Assembly: GCA_003165595.1 (NCBI GenBank)
Contig: PLWQ01000012.1
Coordinates: forward strand, 205,542-269,541
Origin: Fibrobacterota bacterium
GTDB taxonomy: Bacteria; Fibrobacterota; Chitinivibrionia; Chitinivibrionales; FEN-1185
Reading direction: 5' to 3'
DNA length: 64,000 nt
The translations under genes and the position numbers were made by a program. The notes below the pieces were generated by a model, which did no database searches, was not told the origin of the DNA, and worked only from the letters and a program-made list of their open reading frames with translations. Of the stretch, positions 10,324-19,772 are shown piece after piece. Positions within the stretch are counted from its first letter, which is position 1, and every line of letters begins with the position of its first letter.

Positions 10324-11181
10324 TTACCCTTTGGCCGCGTTTCTCAGGTATTCCAGAATGTACCGCGCCTGTGTACTGTCGAGCCCGGTTTGAGGCATTA
10401 CAAGGTCGCCGTAGTCGGCGACCATTTTTTTTACAAAAGAGTCTTTCTCCTCCATGCCGCCGGGGTTGAGCATCATATTCATGACGTACTCAGGAGTGCG
10501 CTGCCCGAGGATACCGCCGACAGCGGGGCCCGATAGCGGCTGGGAAAGGCCGTGACATACAGAGCATTTGCTCTTGAAAAGAACCCCGCCTCGCGAGGCC
10601 ATGCCGCCGTTCACCGGCCCTAAAACGACCTTCATCACGGGTCCTACTCCCTTGTCGTCGCGCATTGAGACTTCAGCAACGGCCGCCTGTGCAAGATCGC
10701 GGTACTGGTCTGCCGACAACGAAGGCATTTTCTTCACCAGCGCCGTGATTTTCCACAAAACCGAATCCGGGTACGACGGGCCGAATGCGGGCATGCCGGT
10801 CATCTTGACGCCGCTTTTGATAAATAGGAACGTTTGCGCAGCGGTCCAGACTGGTTTTCCTTCGGCAAGAAGCGGCGGAACCGGGTTGAGCCCGACTCCG
10901 ACGCTCGACCGTGGCACGCCGGGCGCACCATGGCATGCAACGCACAGTCCCTGGTACAAACGGGCGCCCGCGGAAGCAATGTCGGGTGAGGACAGGTCGG
11001 GCGGCCGGATGGTTTTGCTATGCCGCTGTATAGAGTATTTCGATCCGGTAAACAAGACCCAGTCCATGCCCGGCGGGTCGGGCGTGGTGGCGGCGACGCC
11101 GATGAGCCCTGAATACAGTGTGACGAAGAAACCCGCAACAACAAGAACCAGGAGAGAGCAAATTGCAACCACAAATTTCAT
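10324..11181 (-). CDS. Membrane-anchored diheme cytochrome c
   Basis: A 285-residue protein with one N-terminal membrane helix (residues 1-28) and two haem-binding motifs: CVACH at residues 80-84 and CSVCH at 206-210. Candidate axial methionines lie in TGMPAFG near residue 130 and in the VMPQTG segment near the C-terminus. It therefore has two class I cytochrome c domains facing the periplasm and probably passes electrons between quinol- or photosystem-like donors and a terminal reductase or oxidase. It starts ten bases after the transaldolase stop, so it is probably co-transcribed with tkt and tal, an unusual pairing. Confidence 0.85.
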   Translation of the reverse strand: MKFVVAICSLLVLVVAGFFVTLYSGLIGVAATTPDPPGMDWVLFTGSKYSIQRHSKTIRPPDLSSPDIASAGARLYQGLCVACHGAPGVPRSSVGVGLNPVPPLLAEGKPVWTAAQTFLFIKSGVKMTGMPAFGPSYPDSVLWKITALVKKMPSLSADQYRDLAQAAVAEVSMRDDKGVGPVMKVVLGPVNGGMASRGGVLFKSKCSVCHGLSQPLSGPAVGGILGQRTPEYVMNMMLNPGGMEEKDSFVKKMVADYGDLVMPQTGLDSTQARYILEYLRNAAKG

Positions 11182-11190
11182 CTAAATCTC

Positions 11191-12315
11191 CTAATAAACC
11201 GGCACCCGGTGTTTTTCGATGACGGCCATTACCGCATCGTGCGCCTCGTTGAACTTTACAATTCCCTCGTCTTCAAGAAGTTGTGTCTGCCTGTCGAGAT
11301 CGATACCGACATCGGCCAGACTCTTCAGGGCTTTTCGCGCATTCTCCAAGCCCTGCTCCAGGCGCGGCGCAGGTTGACCGTGGTCCCGATACGCGGCAAG
11401 CGTTTCTACCGGCATGGTATTAATGGAATAGGGCCCGATGAGCGAATCAACGTACTTTACATCGCTGTACGCCGGATTTTTTGTTCCGGTACTCGCCCAC
11501 AACACCTTCTGCATGCGACCGCCCTTAGCGGCGAGCGCCTTGAACCTTGCGTCAAAAAAGACTTCTTTGAACGAGCTGTATGCTTCTTTGGCGCTTGCGA
11601 TCGCAATCTCGCCAATGAGCGGCCGGGCAATTTCCGCCTTTGCCCCGCCGACCTTTATTATCGATTCGAGAATTGGATCCAGCAGAGCATCTATCCTGCT
11701 CAGGAAGAAGCTGGCTACCGATGCTACATTGTCAATGGGCAGCCCGTCCTTCACGCGGTCTTCGAGTCCCGCAACAAAAGCCTCCGCCGTCTCACGATAG
11801 CGGGGTATGCCGAATAGAAGCGTGATATTCACGTTGATTCCGTCGGAAATGAGCTGCCGCACGGCAACAAGCCCTTCTGCGGTTCCCGGAACCTTGATAA
11901 GCAAATTGGGCCTGCTGACGCGTTCCCACAGGCTCCGGGCTTCCAGGATTGTTCCGTGGGCATCGCGGGCGAGATGGGGAGACACTTCGAGGCTCACATA
12001 TCCGTCGTCGCCTTCGGAGTCGTCGTATACCGGCGTCAATAGATCGGCTGCCGCAGCAACATCCTCTATGATAAGCGAGGTGTAGATTTCTTGTTCGTCC
12101 GCATGCGCCTTAGCCAGCGTGTTTATGGCCGAGTCGTACCTGCGTGATGAGGAAATCGCTCTTTGGAAAATGGCGGGATTGTCGGTAACGCCGCTTACGC
12201 CGTCGTCGCGTATCATGCGCGCCAGCTCTCCCGTATCGAGAGTCTCGCGGCTCAGGTAGTCGATCCATACGCTCTGGCCATGACGTTTGAGTCCTGCAAG
12301 CGCGCTGCTATGCAT
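11191..12315 (-). CDS. tal: Transaldolase
   Basis: A 374-residue enzyme of the non-oxidative pentose phosphate pathway; it moves a dihydroxyacetone unit between sugar phosphates through a Schiff base. Family motifs are seen: GVTDNPAIFQRAI near residue 42, RPNLLIKVPGTAEGL near residue 135 with the catalytic Lys, and GINVNITLLFG near residue 160. Length and the KVLWASTGTKNPAYSDVKYV segment fit the longer mycobacterial/cyanobacterial-type transaldolases. The start used is the ATG at 12315, which has AAAGGA at normal spacing; ATG codons at 12321 and 12351 are alternatives. It follows tkt by 75 bases. Confidence 0.92.
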   Translation of the reverse strand: MHSSALAGLKRHGQSVWIDYLSRETLDTGELARMIRDDGVSGVTDNPAIFQRAISSSRRYDSAINTLAKAHADEQEIYTSLIIEDVAAAADLLTPVYDDSEGDDGYVSLEVSPHLARDAHGTILEARSLWERVSRPNLLIKVPGTAEGLVAVRQLISDGINVNITLLFGIPRYRETAEAFVAGLEDRVKDGLPIDNVASVASFFLSRIDALLDPILESIIKVGGAKAEIARPLIGEIAIASAKEAYSSFKEVFFDARFKALAAKGGRMQKVLWASTGTKNPAYSDVKYVDSLIGPYSINTMPVETLAAYRDHGQPAPRLEQGLENARKALKSLADVGIDLDRQTQLLEDEGIVKFNEAHDAVMAVIEKHRVPVY

Positions 12316-12390
12316 AAGCATTTCCTTTCGTTCCCGTTGCTTCCACGCCATCCAGAAGATAGCCGCCGTGATCGACCGCGATGCCGATTT

Positions 12391-14514
12391 TCATAGCACC
12401 TCCCGGGAAATGCGGCCGGCTACCAAGCCAAGCACGCGGTCCGCAATATTCTCTTTTGTGAAACCAAGCTCAGCCATTAATTCCGCGCCCGGGGCAGAGC
12501 TGCCGAACGATGTTATCCCCAGCGTGTCGCCCCGGTCGCCCGTATATTTGTGCCAGCCAAGGGGAGAGCCCGCTTCAACCGCAAGGCGCAGCCCTACCAA
12601 TGGGTCCAGCACCTCGTCGCGGTATTCCCGGGGCTGCGCGTCAAAAAGCTCCCAACTCGGCATCGACACGACCCGCACGCGTACCCCGCGCTGGGCAAGC
12701 AGCACTGCAGCCTCGCAGGCCAGGCTCACCTCAGACCCGCTGGCAATGATAATCGCGTCCGGCCTGCCGTTCGGCGCGTCGATAAGTATGTAGCCGCCGC
12801 GCCTGAGGCTCTCCGCCGGTGCGTAGACGCTGCGATCGAGCGTGGGAACATTTTGACGTGTAAGAATGAGCGCCGTGGGACGGTCGCGCGTTTCCATCGC
12901 CACTTTCCAAGCGACCGCAGTCTCATTGGCATCGGCCGGACGAATCACCAGGAGTCCGGGAACCGCGCGCAGTCCCGCGAGCTGTTCCACCGGTTGATGT
13001 GTTGTGCCGTCCTCTCCCAGCCCGATACTATCGTGTGTGAACACGTAAATCACCTGTTGCCGCATTATCGCCGCCAGCCGCACGGGCGGCCGCACATAGT
13101 CGGAGAAAATGAGGAACGTTGCCCCGAAGGGAATGGTGCCGCCGTGAACCGCCATGCCGTTGAGGATGGCGCCCATGGCGTGCTCCCGAACACCGAAATG
13201 AATGTTCCGGCCGGCGCGGCTCCACCCGCCTCCGGCCGAGCCCTGGCGGTCGAGATACCCGCTGCCGCCGTTTTCAAAATCGCCGGCGTTTGAAAGCGCA
13301 GTGAATGTCGAAGGATCAAGGTCGGCGCTGCCGCCCGCTATTGCGTGCACGCGGCCCGCAATGGCGTTCAGCACCTTTCCGGATGCGACTCTGGTTGCCA
13401 TGCCTTTTGCGTCTGCCGGAAACGCAGGCACTTCGCGGTCCCATCCTGAGGGGAGTTGCCCGCCCGTTTGCAAACGGAACTCCTCGGCAAGGTCGGGATA
13501 TTTTTTCCGGTACTCTTCGAGTAACGTCCGCCAGTCGGCTTCCGCCTGTTTCCCGCGAACCATGCACTCCCGAAAATGCTCATAGGCGGCTTCGGGAACG
13601 TAAAAGGGAGGATCAAGCGGCCATCCGAGCGCCGTCTTCGTCAGTTTCACTTCATCTTCTCCGAGAGGCGCTCCATGCGCTTCCACCGTGTCCTGCTTGT
13701 GCGGAGACCCGAATCCGATGTGCGTTCTCACCCGGATGATTGACGGACGCATTGTTTCGGCACGAGCACGCGCAATTGCGCGCGCCAGATCCTCTACCTT
13801 GTTTCCGTCTTCAACCTCCTGGGTGTGCCAGCCGTACGATTCGAATCGCAGTATGCAATCTTCCGAAAACGTCAGCGACGTGGCAGCAGAGAGCGTGATC
13901 CGGTTGTCATCATATAAGTAAACTAATTTCCCCAACCGCAGATGCCCGGCCAGCGATGCAGCCTCAGCCGAAACGCCTTCCATAAGGTCGCCGTCGCTCA
14001 CCACGCCGTAGGTATAATGACTAACAATGTCCAAACCCGGCCTGTTATAGCGCGCGGCAAGATTGGCTTCGGCGATCGCCATGCCAACGCCGTTTGCAAA
14101 TCCCTGCCCCAGAGGACCGGTGGTTACATCCACGCCCGGCGTGAGTCCGTACTCAGGATGGCCGGCAGTGATACTGCCCCGCCGGCGGAAACGGCGGATA
14201 TCTTCGATGGAGACATCGAACCCGCACACGTGCAACAGGCTATAGAGCAGCATTGACCCGTGCCCGGCCGAAAGAACGAACCTGTCCCGGTTGAACCACG
14301 ACGGCTGTGCGGGCGAGACATTGAGGAACCGCGTCCACAACGTGTAAACCATGGCAGCCGCTCCCATTGGCATGCCCGGATGTCCGCTGTTTGCCTTTTG
14401 CACTGCATCAACCGACAAAAAGCGGAGGGTATTAATGCAAACAGAATCGAGGGCTGCCGCCGATCGTTTCGGATCGTGAGCGATGCCGGGAATCTTTTTG
14501 GTAGCGGTTGTCAC
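12391..14514 (-). CDS. tkt: Transketolase
   Basis: A 707-residue thiamine-diphosphate enzyme that transfers two-carbon units in the pentose phosphate pathway. The ThDP/Mg motif is [17 protein letters not shown] (here [16 protein letters not shown]) ending in LYDDNRITL, about residues 165-195. The N-terminal substrate motif [10 protein letters not shown] and the GPLGQG loop are intact, as is the [14 protein letters not shown] transketolase signature in the pyrimidine domain. The start is GTG at 14514 with GGAAT upstream. Together with tal it gives the non-oxidative branch of the pathway. Confidence 0.95.
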   Translation of the reverse strand: MTTATKKIPGIAHDPKRSAAALDSVCINTLRFLSVDAVQKANSGHPGMPMGAAAMVYTLWTRFLNVSPAQPSWFNRDRFVLSAGHGSMLLYSLLHVCGFDVSIEDIRRFRRRGSITAGHPEYGLTPGVDVTTGPLGQGFANGVGMAIAEANLAARYNRPGLDIVSHYTYGVVSDGDLMEGVSAEAASLAGHLRLGKLVYLYDDNRITLSAATSLTFSEDCILRFESYGWHTQEVEDGNKVEDLARAIARARAETMRPSIIRVRTHIGFGSPHKQDTVEAHGAPLGEDEVKLTKTALGWPLDPPFYVPEAAYEHFRECMVRGKQAEADWRTLLEEYRKKYPDLAEEFRLQTGGQLPSGWDREVPAFPADAKGMATRVASGKVLNAIAGRVHAIAGGSADLDPSTFTALSNAGDFENGGSGYLDRQGSAGGGWSRAGRNIHFGVREHAMGAILNGMAVHGGTIPFGATFLIFSDYVRPPVRLAAIMRQQVIYVFTHDSIGLGEDGTTHQPVEQLAGLRAVPGLLVIRPADANETAVAWKVAMETRDRPTALILTRQNVPTLDRSVYAPAESLRRGGYILIDAPNGRPDAIIIASGSEVSLACEAAVLLAQRGVRVRVVSMPSWELFDAQPREYRDEVLDPLVGLRLAVEAGSPLGWHKYTGDRGDTLGITSFGSSAPGAELMAELGFTKENIADRVLGLVAGRISREVL

Positions 14515-14965
14515 TGTCCATTCCTGTGATGAGCACCCAGTGGATCTCTCTTATGCTCTGCAAATTAAATACCAATTTCCGCACTATAGACCGCGTGAAG
14601 TTCAATTTCTATGATCCTTTCTCAAAACCGCCAAAAGCCTTCTTGGATTCGAAACTGGTAAATGGTTCCCATGTGGTTTCAATTGAAGGACCCCTCAGCA
14701 AGCCACGGGGAATCCTTCCATCCCTATGGAAGAAGAAATATTTGTATTCGCTCGCTAACCCCGAAGCAGCTTCGGGGAATGCGCTCGCTGTGGGATTCAA
14801 GATCGCGGCTGTTGGTTATTCGACAAATCCACAATGGTACGATGTTTGCAAGAATGAGAATAGCTTGGGTCGAGGATGATGGTAAATTTCTGCTCGTCCA
14901 GGTAAAGCATTGAGTAAACAACCGCGGCAAGAGGCGGTCCCATTCTTCAAGGGTGCCGAATTCTT
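14515..14965. other. Divergent intergenic region between tkt and pntAA
   Basis: About 450 bases that must carry the promoters of tkt (minus) and pntAA (plus). It contains the full-length dispersed repeat at 14688-14797. An open frame through the repeat (about 123 codons, plus strand) has no family features and I do not regard it as a gene. Confidence 0.7.
14688..14797 (+). repeat. Dispersed structured repeat, copy 1
   Basis: A 110-base element. Bases 14711-14768 are identical over 58 bases to copy 2 (45911-45968). It holds a cttccat/atggaag hairpin and a ccccgaagc-type hairpin, and ends ctcgctgtgggatt. Here the loop of the second hairpin is one base shorter than in copies 2 and 3, and the first stem is degraded. 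It lies about 170 bases upstream of pntAA. Confidence 0.85.
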
Positions 14966-16093
14966 ATGAAGATAGCAGTGCCAAAGGAAACCAAGCCCAG
15001 GGAGAAACGCGTTGCGCTTACGCCGGAGGTGGTGAAATCACTCCTTGCGACAGGGTTCGAATGTATTGTTGAAACCGGTGCCGGAACAGGAGCATTTCTC
15101 GACGACGCCTTGTATGCCGCAGCCGGGGCAGTAATCGCACCGGATGCGGCCTCGGCATATGCCCCTGCCGATGTCGTAATAGGAGTGAATGCTCCCCTGC
15201 CCCGCGAAATTGCGCTGATGAAAAAGGGGTCTGCGCTCATTTCCTTTATGTATGCCGCGTCAAACCCCGACCTCGTTGCTGCGTGCGTCAAACAAGGCGT
15301 TTCGAGCTTTTCCATGGATGCAATTCCCCGCATTTCACGCGCCCAAAGAATGGACGCTCTCAGCTCACAGGCTAATCTTGGCGGATACAAAGCGGTTCTG
15401 GTTGCCGCAAATGCGCTTGGCAAGGTATTACCACTCCTGATGACCGCCGCCGGCACCATCCGGCCCGCAACCGTGGTTATCATGGGTGCGGGCGTGGCAG
15501 GGCTGCAAGCGGTCGCAACGGCAAAACGGCTTGGAGCAATTGTGGAGGTGTCGGACATCAGGCCCGAAACCAAGGAACAGGTGGAATCACTCGGAGGGAA
15601 ATTCATCGAGGTGACCGGCGACAAATCGCTCAAAGTGGAAGGCGGATACGTCAAGGAGGTATCGCCGGAGTTTCTGGCGCGGCAAAAGCAGCTCGTTGCG
15701 CAGCACGTGGAAAAGGCCGACATCGTAATCACCACCGCCCAGGTTTCGGGCAAAAAGGCGCCCGTGCTTGTCACAATGGATACGGTGGAGCGCATGCGAC
15801 CGGGATCGGTGATTGTCGACATGGCCGTGGAACAGGGCGGCAACTGCGAAGGCAGTGAACTTGACAAAGTGGTTGTGAAGCACGGCGTCACTATCATTGG
15901 AGAATCGAACCTCCCTGGACTTCTTCCGCGTACGGCAAGCGACCTGTATGCACGCAACGCGGAGGCCTTCCTTACCCATGTGGCAACAAAAAACGGGTTT
16001 GCCTGGGACATGTCGGATGAAATCACAAAGGGGTCGCTTATTACGCACCAGGGCAAAGCGGTGCATCCGGGTTGCGAACCCGCAAAGCCCTGA
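14966..16093 (+). CDS. pntAA: NAD(P) transhydrogenase subunit alpha, NAD-binding domain
   Basis: A 375-residue soluble domain I of the proton-translocating transhydrogenase, related to alanine dehydrogenase. The N-terminus MKIAVPKETKPREKRVAL is typical, and the Rossmann motif GAGVAGLQAVATAKRLGA is at about residues 174-191. The RPETKEQVESLGGKF segment after it matches the mobile-loop region of domain I. The enzyme couples NADH and NADP+ exchange to proton flow. It is the first of three separate genes (AA, AB, B), the arrangement also found in Rhodospirillum. Confidence 0.95.
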   Translation: MKIAVPKETKPREKRVALTPEVVKSLLATGFECIVETGAGTGAFLDDALYAAAGAVIAPDAASAYAPADVVIGVNAPLPREIALMKKGSALISFMYAASNPDLVAACVKQGVSSFSMDAIPRISRAQRMDALSSQANLGGYKAVLVAANALGKVLPLLMTAAGTIRPATVVIMGAGVAGLQAVATAKRLGAIVEVSDIRPETKEQVESLGGKFIEVTGDKSLKVEGGYVKEVSPEFLARQKQLVAQHVEKADIVITTAQVSGKKAPVLVTMDTVERMRPGSVIVDMAVEQGGNCEGSELDKVVVKHGVTIIGESNLPGLLPRTASDLYARNAEAFLTHVATKNGFAWDMSDEITKGSLITHQGKAVHPGCEPAKP

Positions 16094-16128
16094 AGTCAAA
16101 CCGGCGCCACGCACAAGGAGAGGCAACA

Positions 16129-16449
16129 GTGGAACAGCTTATCGCCTTTGCAGGATCAAACATCCAGATGGTTTACATCCTGATACTCTCGGTTTTCCTG
16201 GGAGTCGTGGTGATAGGGGGCGTGCCGAGCGTACTGCACACGCCGCTCATGTCGGGAGCCAACGCCATACACGGCGTGGTGGTTGTGGGCGCCATCATCG
16301 TGGTGCTCAAAACCGATTCGACAAACTATGCAGCTCTGTGCCTGGGGTTCCTGGCCGTGGTGCTCGGAACCCTCAACGTGGTCGGCGGATTCGCGGTTAC
16401 GGATAGGATGCTGGAAATGTTTAGACCCAAGAAGCGGCGCGCGCCATGA
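16129..16449 (+). CDS. pntAB: NAD(P) transhydrogenase subunit alpha, membrane part
   Basis: A 106-residue membrane protein with three to four helices that forms part of the proton channel. The GTG at 16129 is preceded by AAGGAG with eight-base spacing, better than the in-frame ATG at 16072 that would overlap pntAA. The VPSVLHTPLMSGANAIHGVV segment is diagnostic for the family. Its stop overlaps the pntB start by four bases. Confidence 0.94.
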   Translation: MEQLIAFAGSNIQMVYILILSVFLGVVVIGGVPSVLHTPLMSGANAIHGVVVVGAIIVVLKTDSTNYAALCLGFLAVVLGTLNVVGGFAVTDRMLEMFRPKKRRAP

Positions 16450-17840
16450 TGCATACAGACGGCTACGTGCTTGACTTGTGTTACCTTGTCTCTTCGGTTA
16501 CGTTTATTGCCGGCCTCAGGATGATGAGCAGCCCGAAAACCGCGCGAAACGGCAACCTCATAGCGGCGGCCGGAATGTTGCTCGCGGTTGCCGCCACGCT
16601 GCTTTTGTCCGGCGACCACGCTTCGAGTGAGGTGCTGAAACTCGCGATTATCATAGCAGGCATAACTCTGGGCGGCGTTGCAGGCTGGATCGTTGCGCGC
16701 TCGGTGAAAATGACTGCCATGCCGCAACTGGTATCGCTCTTTAATGGCATGGGCGGAGGCTGCGCCGCCATCATCGGCCTCTTGGAATTCGGCCACAAAG
16801 GCGGCGACGCCGCGGCACGCTCGGTTGTCGCGGCAGGAATGATCATCGGAGGCGTATCCTTTGCGGGCAGCGTCATCGCGTTCCTCAAGCTGAGCGGCGC
16901 CATTAAGCGTCCTTTCCGCATGCCCGGTTACAACATTGTCAATGGAGCCGTGCTCGCCGGCGTGCTGGTTGCGGCGGGACTGGCGGTAGTGGCGGCCACC
17001 AGCGCTCCGGCATATATTGCGCTTGCCGTTGCCGCGCTGTATGGCGTGCTGTTCGTGCTGCCGATCGGAGGCGCCGACATGCCGGTGGTGATTTCGCTTC
17101 TCAATTCGTTTACAGGACTCGCCGTGGCGTTTTCGGGCCTCGGCTACAACAACCAGGCGATGCTTACCGGCGGCGTTCTAGTGGGAGCGGCCGGTACCTT
17201 CCTCACCATTATTATGTGTAAAGCGATGAACAGGTCGCTTGTGAACGTCGTGTTCGGCGCGTTCGGCTCTCCGGTCGCCGCTGCCGCAGCAGGCACGTCC
17301 ATCAAGGGTTCGGTGAAGGACATTTCCGTTTCCGATGCGGCAGTCCTTCTGAACTATGCATCAAAAGTGATTATCGTCCCCGGATACGGGCTGGCCGTTG
17401 CCCAGGCCCAGCACGCTGTGCACGAACTCGAAACCGCGCTGGCGGCAAAAGGCGTGAACGTCTCCTATGCCATTCACCCGGTGGCGGGACGCATGCCCGG
17501 GCACATGAACGTGCTTTTGGCCGAAGCAAATGTGGACTACGACAAGCTTCTGGACATGGAGAGCGCGAATCCGCAATTTGCGACAACCGACGTTGCCCTG
17601 GTGGTGGGCGCAAACGACGTGGTCAATCCCGCCGCCAGGAACACCGCATCCTCCCCCATTTATGGAATGCCTATTTTGGATGTCGAAAGCGCCCGCAATA
17701 TCATTATTGTCAAGCGCAGCATGAACACGGGATATGCAGGCATCGAAAACGAACTCTTCTACAATGCCAAGGCAAGCATGCTGTTCGGCGATGCAAAGCA
17801 AGTGCTTGCCGGGTTGATTGCGGAACTGAAGAAGATATGA
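16446..17840 (+). CDS. pntB: NAD(P) transhydrogenase subunit beta
   Basis: A 464-residue subunit: about eight to nine membrane helices (residues 1-270), then the NADP(H)-binding domain III. The domain III fold is marked by IIVPGYGLAVAQAQHAV near residue 312, HPVAGRMPGHMNVLLAEA near residue 345 and GANDVVNPAARN near residue 385, all standard NADP-binding landmarks. The start overlaps pntAB by four bases. The last gene of the pnt operon. Confidence 0.95.
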   Translation: MMHTDGYVLDLCYLVSSVTFIAGLRMMSSPKTARNGNLIAAAGMLLAVAATLLLSGDHASSEVLKLAIIIAGITLGGVAGWIVARSVKMTAMPQLVSLFNGMGGGCAAIIGLLEFGHKGGDAAARSVVAAGMIIGGVSFAGSVIAFLKLSGAIKRPFRMPGYNIVNGAVLAGVLVAAGLAVVAATSAPAYIALAVAALYGVLFVLPIGGADMPVVISLLNSFTGLAVAFSGLGYNNQAMLTGGVLVGAAGTFLTIIMCKAMNRSLVNVVFGAFGSPVAAAAAGTSIKGSVKDISVSDAAVLLNYASKVIIVPGYGLAVAQAQHAVHELETALAAKGVNVSYAIHPVAGRMPGHMNVLLAEANVDYDKLLDMESANPQFATTDVALVVGANDVVNPAARNTASSPIYGMPILDVESARNIIIVKRSMNTGYAGIENELFYNAKASMLFGDAKQVLAGLIAELKKI

Positions 17841-17871
17841 GCCGAATCAAGGAGAGACTGCTGTCTGCGAG

Positions 17872-18069
17872 ATGATATCCGCACCGAAACACCTCCGCGA
17901 ATTCCGGCCGAAACACCTCCTCACGCCCGTCCTCGCCGCTTTGCGCCGCCATAATTTCCAAATGACGGCGGAGCGGATCGTATTTTTCCAAGGCAGCCGG
18001 GTCCAATTCTTGAACGACGCCGGCGCTGCCCACGGAAACGTGACCGGGATAAACTATGCTCTCCGATGA
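17872..18069 (+). CDS. Doubtful small open frame after pntB
   Basis: A 65-codon frame between pntB and the next gene, ending 14 bases into it. AAGGAG lies 17-20 bases before the ATG, too far for a normal site. The product (Arg/His-rich N-terminus, no membrane segment) resembles nothing I recognise. It may be a leader or simply non-coding. Confidence 0.2.
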   Translation: MISAPKHLREFRPKHLLTPVLAALRRHNFQMTAERIVFFQGSRVQFLNDAGAAHGNVTGINYALR

Positions 18070-18559
18070 TGACCTGAAGGTTATCCTAAGCTATTTGTCG
18101 GCGGTCGCCGGGAAAACCGTACGGTCGGCCGACGATCTCTTGGCGATGGGAACAGAACCTTTCCTTGACTTGACAGAGAAGATTCCCGACGAGGCGCTTC
18201 CCATTGTCGTCTCCCTGTTCAAAAGCACGCTGCATGGCCGGGAGTTGTTCATCAAGCTCACCGGAGATCCCGACGAGCCCCCGGGAAAGAAGGCCGCGGC
18301 ATTTTTCAAGCGTTACAGTAACCTCGTGCTGGCCCAGGAAGATACAACGGCGAATTTCAATCCGCTGCTTCTCTACCTGCCCCCCGAAAGTTTCGACGAC
18401 CTTGCATTTATACAATCTCGACAATCCTTTTTTCTTCGGCAAACCGTTGACACGATCAACGAATTTCTCAAAACTGCCTGCCGGTGTACGGATATATTTG
18501 GTCCCGGCCAGCAGGAGGAAGCTTGGATATGGTACTGGAATTATCTGCTCAGGAGATGA
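18056..18559 (+). CDS. Hypothetical protein upstream of clpS
   Basis: A 167-residue predicted cytoplasmic protein of unknown family. It is mostly helical with no signal peptide or membrane segment; features include a hydrophobic LPIVVSLFKSTL stretch and two closely spaced cysteines (ACRC) near the C-terminus. Its end overlaps the ClpS-like gene, so the two are probably translationally coupled. That suggests, but does not show, a role in Clp-dependent proteolysis. No good ribosome binding site is seen at the ATG, so the start is uncertain. Confidence 0.55.
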   Translation: MLSDDDLKVILSYLSAVAGKTVRSADDLLAMGTEPFLDLTEKIPDEALPIVVSLFKSTLHGRELFIKLTGDPDEPPGKKAAAFFKRYSNLVLAQEDTTANFNPLLLYLPPESFDDLAFIQSRQSFFLRQTVDTINEFLKTACRCTDIFGPGQQEEAWIWYWNYLLRR

Positions 18560-18885
18560 GCACGCTCCCGGGAAGCGGAGCACGCACGGGTGAATCCACC
18601 GAAAGCGGCACACTCACGGAGGTTCGGCTCAGCAGCAAGGTGGTGCTGTTCGACGACGAAGAACACTCGTACGATTATGTCGTCGAGATGCTCACGCACT
18701 GTTGCGAAATGAGCCGGGAGGCGGCCTTTCGCTGCGCCTTCGAAGTCGACATGACGGGCCGGACAATCGTCTTCCACGGCGATTTTGACGAATGCAAAAC
18801 GGTGTGCGATAAAATCCTCACCTATGGTCCCGACCACCGTCTTCCCCAAAGCATGAGTTCCATGAATGCGGAAGTGCAGCACTAG
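18529..18885 (+). CDS. clpS: ClpS-like adaptor of the Clp protease
   Basis: A 118-residue protein whose residues about 30-100 match ClpS, which hands N-degron substrates to ClpA/ClpP. KVVLFDDEEHSYDYVVEML corresponds to the VILVNDDYTPMEFVIDVL segment of E. coli ClpS; the two aspartates are kept but the preceding Asn is Phe. The family His in the LAVHYQG region is replaced by Asp (FEVDMTG), so binding of N-terminal residues may differ. The start at 18529 has GGAGG and overlaps the previous gene; ATG 18556 is an alternative. Confidence 0.8.
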   Translation: MVLELSAQEMSTLPGSGARTGESTESGTLTEVRLSSKVVLFDDEEHSYDYVVEMLTHCCEMSREAAFRCAFEVDMTGRTIVFHGDFDECKTVCDKILTYGPDHRLPQSMSSMNAEVQH

Positions 18886-18932
18886 CGGTCGGTAGCAATT
18901 CTGACAACCATATCTTCTCAAGGCAGCTGGAA

Positions 18933-19532
18933 ATGAAGCACCCTTCTCAGGAACAATGTTTTGACCGGGATTACTATACGCGGTTTTACCTGAATTGCGA
19001 TACGAGAATACGGGACGAAAAGCACATTCCCGAACTTGCCGGTTTTGTTTTCGGCGATCTGCGCTACCTGCACCTGCCTATTCGAACGGTTCTGGACGTG
19101 GGTTGCGGCCTCGGGGAATGGAGAACCGCCCTGTCGGATCGCTTTCCAAAGGCTCGATTCCAAGGCATCGAAGGCAGTGATTACCTGTGCCGGGAGTTCG
19201 GGTGGAAGAAAGGCTCAGCGGTTGATTTCAGGTTATCAAAGACCTATGATTTTGTCATATGCCAAAGCGTCCTGCAATACCTGAATGATCACGACGCAAA
19301 AAGGTCGCTTGGAAACCTTGCGCGTCATTGTCATGGCGCGCTCTACCTGGAAGTGGTGACAACAAAGGACTGGCGCCGTCATTGCGACAGGAAAGCGACG
19401 GACGGGATGATCCATTTGCGGTCCGGGTCATGGTACCGGAAAGAATTGCGGCGCTATTTTCGGACCATCGGCGGCGGGCTGTTCCTTGCCAGGAAAGCAC
19501 CGGCGGTATTATGGGAGTTGGAAGAAAATTGA
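18933..19532 (+). CDS. Class I SAM-dependent methyltransferase
   Basis: A 199-residue protein with the SAM-binding motif I VLDVGCGLGEW at residues about 53-63, an acidic residue after strand 2 (IEGSD) and a motif corresponding to strand 4 (YDFVICQSVLQYL). The N-terminal lead CFDRDYYTRFYLN resembles small methyltransferases that act on metabolites or cell-surface sugars. Substrate unknown. It follows clpS by 47 bases and may share its transcript. Confidence 0.8.
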   Translation: MKHPSQEQCFDRDYYTRFYLNCDTRIRDEKHIPELAGFVFGDLRYLHLPIRTVLDVGCGLGEWRTALSDRFPKARFQGIEGSDYLCREFGWKKGSAVDFRLSKTYDFVICQSVLQYLNDHDAKRSLGNLARHCHGALYLEVVTTKDWRRHCDRKATDGMIHLRSGSWYRKELRRYFRTIGGGLFLARKAPAVLWELEEN

Positions 19533-19772
19533 CCAGCGTCTGCACAGCAACACTTGCTGTTTCGAAAAGCCATTGCTTTCCGGCGCAATTAAATATGTAT
19601 TGAAATGTAGCAATTGATGAATTATGATACATAATGTGGCACTGGACGAGCGGTTGCGAGGATTTGTTTTGGAGAGACTGCGGGCCTTTCGAAAATAGGC
19701 CTGCCGAGAGCACCTCCGGCGTCTTGATCCCCCTGCCCGACCGTGCCGCCGCAAAATCCTAACGGCCAATGC

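Noticed and set aside
14508..14879. 123-codon frame covering the dispersed repeat upstream of pntAA
   Set aside because: The same peptide appears wherever the repeat does; no ribosome site and no family features.
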